A DNA stretch of 36,607 nucleotides from Alphaproteobacteria bacterium (GTDB taxonomy: Bacteria > Pseudomonadota > Alphaproteobacteria > TMED109), in the NCBI GenBank assembly GCA_022824395.1, contig JAJDZX010000090.1, forward strand, positions 1-36,607. Reading direction: 5' to 3'. How positions within the stretch are numbered: position 1 is the stretch's first letter; each line of letters opens with the position of its first letter. This document shows, piece after piece, positions 32,498 through 36,607 of this stretch. A program made the position numbers and the translations under genes. The notes under the pieces are model-generated. The model saw nothing but the letters and a program-made list of their open reading frames with translations, did no database searches and was not told the DNA's origin.

Positions 32498-32705
32498 GTG
32501 TACGGCATGACCGTGCACACTGCAACCGCCGGGATGGACGCAGCCGGTGCCGAAACCCCGCCCCGGAAGGTGTTGTACAGCGACAGGTTAATTGACGCGA
32601 CGACACCCAGATTTACGAAGTGTCGTCTGGTCTGCATCGATGTCCCGGTGGACGATCTGCCGGGAGAGGACGATGGGCCGTCTCGATCGAGAGGCACGCA
32701 ACGCG

Positions 32706-32873
32706 ATGGCAATATTGCTTGAACGGTGCCCGCTGAAGGGCCTCACCGCTCTTCTCGACGCCAACATCCTCTATCCCGCACCGACGCGGGGTATTTTTCC
32801 GCAATTGACGGTTGACGAACTGTTCTGAGCGAAGTGGACCGCTGATATCCATCGCGAATGGATCCGTGCCCTG
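32706..32873 (+). pseudogene. PIN-domain (VapC-like) toxin, truncated with in-frame stop
   Basis: Reads LTALLDANILYPAPTRGIFP and QLTVDELF, then TGA at 32826-32828, then in the same frame AKWTADIHREWIRALL before homology stops. In relatives the two pieces are continuous (LYPAPTRD..., AKWTADIH-EWI), so an internal stop and loss of the C-terminal two thirds have killed the nuclease. The first catalytic Asp (LDAN) is present, the later acidic residues are not. Confidence 0.8.
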
Positions 32874-32953
32874 CTCCCTCCCCAACTTGCTGGCGGAGGC
32901 CTGCGTGTCCTGTGTCAGCAGGATCGAGACAAGTACCGGCGCCAAATCGACGG

Positions 32954-33180
32954 TCAGGCGGCCGCTTCCACGGTGACGACGAGGCGCTTTCCGAACCTCG
33001 CCAGGGCATCCTCCAGCCGACCGATCTTGGTGGCGGGGCGGGGTCGAGCATGCATCGAACCTCGCATTCCTGAACGCCCAAGGCCACCGCGAAGGCGCTG
33101 TTTGACAGCCGCTCTTCCCGCAGAACCTCGTAGAGTGCCGCCTTGGCGGCTAGGACCGCGCCGGGCGTCACCGAGGCCAG
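32954..33180 (-). pseudogene. HicB-family antitoxin, frameshifted C-terminal fragment
   Basis: One minus frame gives VLAAKAALYEVLREERLSNS, AFAVALGVQECEVRCMLDP; a one-base shift then continues ATKIGRLEDALARFGKRLVV, TVEAAA-stop. Joined, this is the DNA-binding C-terminal half of a HicB antitoxin. The N-terminal partly RNase-H-like half and any HicA partner are missing; its place is taken by the end of the M32 peptidase gene, whose stop is at 33183. Confidence 0.8.
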
Positions 33181-33182
33181 TG

Positions 33183-34658
33183 TCAAGACGTACTGGGCAG
33201 ATAACGCCGTTCCAGGTGCCGCAGGAACGGCCCGGTACCCAGCGGTCGACCAGTCGCGTGCTCCAGAAGCGCGTCCGATGATGAGTCGAAACAGCCCCGG
33301 CCGTGCACATGCTCCCGCAGCCATCCGGAGAGCGGTGCGAAATTTCCCCGCGCGAGGTCTTCGTCGAGACCGGGCAGGGCCGCCCGCAGGGCTTCGTGCA
33401 GTTGTGCAGCCATCAGCAGGCCGAGAGCGTAGGTCGGGAAGTAGCCCCATCCCCGCATGAGCGTCCAGTGCGGATCCTGAAGGCAGCCCTCGCCAGGATT
33501 CCGGGGACGGATTCCGAGCAGGGACTCCATCGCCTCGTCGAAGGCGTCCGGCAAGTCGGCCGGGTCGAGCGTCCCGTTGAGCAGCGCTGTCTCGCAGCGG
33601 TGGCGTACGATGACGTGCAGCGGGTAGGTCACCTCGTCCGCCTCAACGCGCGTGACGCCGGGCTCGACATGGATGAGCACCTCGTGCAACCGGTTCGGAT
33701 CCCACGCGCCGTCTTCCCCGAACTCGTCCCGGAGCAGTCGGGCATAGTGAACGGCAAAGGCGCGTGATCGGCAGACAAGCATTTCGATCAGCAGGCTCTG
33801 GCTCTCGTGGACGGTCATGCCCCGGGCCGCTCCCACCGGCTGCCCGAGATGGGTCGCTGGCAAGCCCGCGATGTAGAGGGCGTGACCGCACTCATGGAGT
33901 ACCGCCATCAGGGCTTCACCCGGTCTACCGGAATAACGCGTTGTAATGCGAATGTTGTCGGGATCGCCCGCCGTGAACGGATGGGACGAGGTATCCAGGC
34001 GAACGTGGGTTTCCGGCAGGCCGATCATCGACATCATCCGCCGGGCGACACGCTTCAGCTTTCGCTTCTTGCCCGTCGGCCCTGGAGGCTTGGGCCGGCC
34101 GCGCACCCGGTCGGCAATCCCTGGCAAGACCGCTTCCAGTTCCGCGAACATGCCGGTTACAGCCGCATCCCGCCGACCAGGATCATGCCCTTCCAGCAGC
34201 GCATCGTAAGGCGACAGGCCGAGCGCCCGGCCCTGTATCCGAGCCCCGGTGCTTACCTGCTCGAGAATCCCACGCAAGGCCGGCAGGAACGCCGAGAAAT
34301 CCCCCTCCGGCTTGGCAGTTTCCCAGACCAGATGGGCATGGGTGGACGCCTGGACTTGAGCCTCCACGAGATCGACCGGAAGGACCGAGGCAAGACGATG
34401 GCGGCGGCGCATTTCGCGCAGATTGGCGGCTTCCCAGGGCTCGCGCGCTTCGGCCTCTGCAAGGTCGTCGGCACAGCTGGGGTCCACGAGAAGTTCGTGC
34501 GCCTGCTTGCTTAGCGTCGCGATCTGGCATCCAAGCCCGGTCTGTGCAGCCTTCGGCGCCTTGGTCCTGGCATACCAGTCAAGGGTCATGGTCGCAGCGT
34601 TTACATCGTGAATGGTCGCGAAACGCTGAACCAATCGCCGGTAGGCATCGCTCTCCAT
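33183..34658 (-). CDS. M32-family metallocarboxypeptidase (carboxypeptidase Taq type)
   Basis: 491 residues, normal for the family (about 500). Zinc ligands: HECGH at 255-259 within LMAVLHECGHALYIAGL, and Glu285 in TVHESQSLL. Other M32 landmarks: SHPFTAGDPDNIRITTRY at about 225-242, and EADEVTYPLHVIVRHRCE. Cytoplasmic enzyme removing C-terminal residues from peptides; no signal peptide. The ATG at 34658 begins MESDAYRRLVQRFATIHDVN, as in relatives. Probably an ordinary host gene stranded among accessory debris, or cargo. Appears intact. Confidence 0.93.
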   Translation of the reverse strand: MESDAYRRLVQRFATIHDVNAATMTLDWYARTKAPKAAQTGLGCQIATLSKQAHELLVDPSCADDLAEAEAREPWEAANLREMRRRHRLASVLPVDLVEAQVQASTHAHLVWETAKPEGDFSAFLPALRGILEQVSTGARIQGRALGLSPYDALLEGHDPGRRDAAVTGMFAELEAVLPGIADRVRGRPKPPGPTGKKRKLKRVARRMMSMIGLPETHVRLDTSSHPFTAGDPDNIRITTRYSGRPGEALMAVLHECGHALYIAGLPATHLGQPVGAARGMTVHESQSLLIEMLVCRSRAFAVHYARLLRDEFGEDGAWDPNRLHEVLIHVEPGVTRVEADEVTYPLHVIVRHRCETALLNGTLDPADLPDAFDEAMESLLGIRPRNPGEGCLQDPHWTLMRGWGYFPTYALGLLMAAQLHEALRAALPGLDEDLARGNFAPLSGWLREHVHGRGCFDSSSDALLEHATGRPLGTGPFLRHLERRYLPSTS

Positions 34659-34791
34659 CGTTTTCCTTCCGTATTTCCCCGGTCCGCATGAGCGCTGCAG
34701 ATGTGGCGACGACCATGCCGAACCTTAGCGAGCACGGCAGCGGCAACGGGATGATCGCTACCGGCAGAATGTTGGCATGCGGCGGGTGGGA

Positions 34792-35749
34792 CTAGCAGTG
34801 GAGCATCAATAGGTTGTCCCCGTCGAGACGGAATCTGCTGATGGGAATATTGGCTTTCAGGCTGCCATGTGGTCGGTGCCGGTTGTATCGGTGCATCCAT
34901 TGTGGCAGCTGCTGAGCGCGTTGGGATGAGGTTCGATAGGCGCGAGCGTAGGCCCACTCGCGCAGGGCAGTCTGGATGAAGCGTTCGGCCTTTCCGTTGG
35001 TCTTTGGGGTGTAGGGCCTGGTCCGGATGTGCTTGAGGCCGAGGGCTTTGCAGGCGTCGCGGCAGGCGTGGGCCTTGTAGCAGGCGCCGTTATCGGTCAT
35101 GACACGTGTGACGGCGACGCCGAGGCTCTGGTAGTAGGCGACCGCAGTGTTGAGGAAGGCGGTGGCGCTCTGCTTCCTCTCGTCCGGCAGGATCTGGCTG
35201 AAGGCGACGCGGGAGTGATCGTCGATGCAGATGTGGAGATACTCCCAGCCAACGCCGCGGTAGTTGCTTTGGCCGGTTCGGTCGCCGGTGACGCGATGGC
35301 CTGGGCGGTCGAGGCGGCCGAGCTTCTTGATGTCGATGTGGAAGAGCTCTCCGGAGTGCTGGCGCTCGTAGCGGCGCACTGGCTCGGGCGGGTAGAGATG
35401 CTTGAGGCGGTTGAGCCCGAGACGAAGCAGGACCCGGCTGACGGTGGCGGTGGAGACGCCGAGCTGGGCGGCGATCTGCGCGCCGGTGCAACGCCGCCGG
35501 CGCAGCGTGGCAATCTGGCGGACCACCGCTTCCGGGGTCGGGCGGCGCAGCGTGTGGGGCCGTGACGAGCGGTCCTGGAGGCCTTCGTAACCTTCGCGGC
35601 CTGGAAGCGCCGGGCCCACTTGCGCACGGTGCGTTCGCAAGCCCCGAAGGCCGTGGCCACAGCTTCGGGGCTTGCCCCAGGTCGACCACCCACCGCACGA
35701 TCTCGCCTCGACCGCGCAGAGTCAGGTTTGCATTCTTGTGGACGTTCAT
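34792..35749 (-). pseudogene. IS481-family transposase, two frameshifts
   Basis: Three frames make one protein. Frame 1: MNVHKNANLTLRGRGEIVRW, VVDLG. Frame 2: ASPEAVATAFGACERTVRKW, ARRFQA. Frame 3: GYEGLQDRSSRPHTLRRPTP onward to the stop at 34792. The third part contains the helix-turn-helix (AQIAAQLGVSTATVSRVLLR) and the DDE catalytic domain: HIDIKKLGRL, VMTDNGACYKA and KTNGKAERFIQTALREW. The family is normally a single frame, so the shifts near 35660 and 35590 look like damage. The catalytic frame alone (from 35640) is open and complete for DDE. Confidence 0.85.
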
Positions 35750-35831
35750 CCGGGGCCCGCTGCTCGGTTCGCTGACACGATTTCGTCACCCACCAGCTTC
35801 CAAGATCAGCCCCGGATGGACAACCTATTGA
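34806..35831. mobile_element. IS481-family insertion sequence
   Basis: About 1.03 kb bounded by 14-bp perfect inverted repeats, TCAATAGGTTGTCC at 34806-34819 and its complement at 35818-35831. Beyond the repeats both flanks carry CTAG (34792-34795 and 35842-35845), each 10 bp outside, so the true ends may reach there with CTAG as duplicated target. The transposase C-terminus is encoded through the left repeat. Inserted at the very 3' end of the cyclase gene. Confidence 0.75.
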
Positions 35832-36556
35832 GAGATCACGTCTAGTCGCTTTCGGCGACGCTGCTCGTAGAGAGAAAGTGCGTGCAGGGGGAAATACTGG
35901 CGGTACAGCACATAGTCCAGGAGTGCGGTACGAAAAAAAACGCCAGCCATGTCCTGCTTGGGCCAATTCCCGTCTGCTTCCTGCATAGCCAGCAGGTAGC
36001 CGGCGCCTCGTGAAATCGCAGCCCAGTCCGTTTCGCCCGCCTCCAGGAGTGCGATCAGCGCCCACGCCGTCTGTGTGACCTGGCTTTCCTGATGCGGTAC
36101 GTAGCGACCGCTCAGGCAGCCGCTGTGGTGTTCGCCCCATCCCCCGTCTGGGCGCTGGCGCTCCAGCAGCCAGCGGCAAGCCGAGTGCAGTGCCGGATCG
36201 CCAGGACCGGCCCGGGCCGAAACGAGGCCCCTGACGCCAAAAAGCGTGCCATAGATGTACTGGACCCCCCATACGCCACGCCAACTGCCATCGGCCATCT
36301 GGTTCCGACGCAACCACAAGGCGCCCCGGGCGATGGAGCCGGCAACCGCTGACCTGCGACCGATCTCGGGAAAGCGATCCCGGCAGGCAGACAGCGCCGC
36401 GACGCAGGAGGCGGTACATTCGACAAAAGAATGCTCGGTCATCGATTCGCCAAACATCTCTGCAGGACACTGCTGTCCCAAGAAAACCGGGTGAACCTGC
36501 CATAAGATACTGATGTAAATGCAAGTAACGGGCGTTTTCGGTGTTGCCGACTTCAC
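35825..36556 (-). pseudogene. Squalene/oxidosqualene cyclase-type protein, C-terminal part
   Basis: The C-terminal alpha/alpha-barrel domain of a squalene-hopene or oxidosqualene cyclase. From about 36471 leftward: PAEMFGESMTEHSFVECTAS, then three QW motifs (QMADGSW, QRPDGGW, QEADGNW), GVWGVQYIYGTLFGVRGLV, and MAGVFFRTALLDYVLYRQYF. The MAGVFF/YRQYFPLHAL end is like the oxidosqualene-type cyclases of bacteria. Upstream of PAEMFG the frame stays open to 36556, but the residues no longer fit the family and no other frame continues it within the window, so the N-terminal domain with the DxDD/DCTAE acid appears to be lost. The stop is supplied by the IS481 end. Membrane-associated triterpene enzyme originally; now likely dead. 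Confidence 0.7.
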
Positions 36557-36607
36557 CTGCGCCGTCTGTCGTCACACTTCCGCCCTGCACCGTACCGTCA
36601 AGGGGGG

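Noticed and set aside
35590..35670. Programmed frameshifting in the IS481 transposase
   Set aside because: IS481 transposases are normally one frame, two shifts would be needed, and no slippery A or T run is visible at either place.
1..36607. CRISPR array, restriction or other named phage-defence operon
   Set aside because: No regularly spaced repeats, and no Cas, restriction, retron or similar gene families recognised on either strand.

Overview
The window is high-GC proteobacterial DNA. Most of it, from about 1.7 kb to 30.4 kb, is one integrative and conjugative element (ICE) with a complete F-type conjugative type IV secretion system. The F-type gene set points to a Proteobacterium. I cannot separate alpha- from gammaproteobacteria from the sequence alone, and the host is named here only to that level.

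Left edge (1-1.65 kb) is damaged accessory DNA: the 5' end of an IS5-family element that has cut off the 3' end of a SAM methyltransferase gene, then a headless fragment of an autotransporter-type outer-membrane barrel. From 1.7 to 2.3 kb there is no convincing gene, but a dense cluster of inverted repeats, including three related palindromes with half-site GTATGCTC. It lies just beyond the relaxosome genes and is the best candidate for the origin of transfer and/or an operator cluster.

The DNA-processing module (2.3-8.4 kb, all leftward) is a MobC-like relaxosome accessory protein, TraI relaxase-helicase, TraD coupling protein and SSB. A small membrane protein gene at 8501-8857 runs against the traffic and separates it from the secretion module. 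The secretion module (8.9-25.3 kb, leftward, mostly ATGA-type overlaps) reads, in order of transcription, traA, traL, traE, traK, traB, traV, traC, an HD-fold protein with a lost metal site, trbI, an S26 peptidase (TraF/TrhF-like), traW, traU, trbC, traN, traF, traH, traG. It begins with two small DNA-binding genes: an AlpA/excisionase-like protein and a protein built of two copies of one 46-residue repeat.

The control region (25.5-28.3 kb) has the divergent S24/LexA-like repressor, an unknown 124-residue protein, the decayed tail of a second repressor copy, and a small coiled-coil membrane protein. A P4-like tyrosine integrase (29.1-30.2 kb) is next to the 3' half of a tRNA-Lys(CTT) gene at 30378-30427, taken as the right attachment site. 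The intact tRNA and left attachment site are not in the window.

Right of the att site (30.4-36.6 kb) is older, decayed accessory DNA: a second, dead integrase (catalytic Tyr changed to Cys, HxxR segment lost), a SRPBCC protein, an intact HigB-HigA toxin-antitoxin pair, fossils of a PIN toxin and a HicB antitoxin, an M32 carboxypeptidase, an IS481-family element with a frameshifted transposase, and the C-terminal part of a squalene/oxidosqualene cyclase. This looks like repeated integration into one tRNA-Lys gene. I found no CRISPR array, rRNA or functional tRNA. The least-explained parts are the palindrome cluster, the HD-fold protein inside the secretion operon, and the tandem-repeat regulator.
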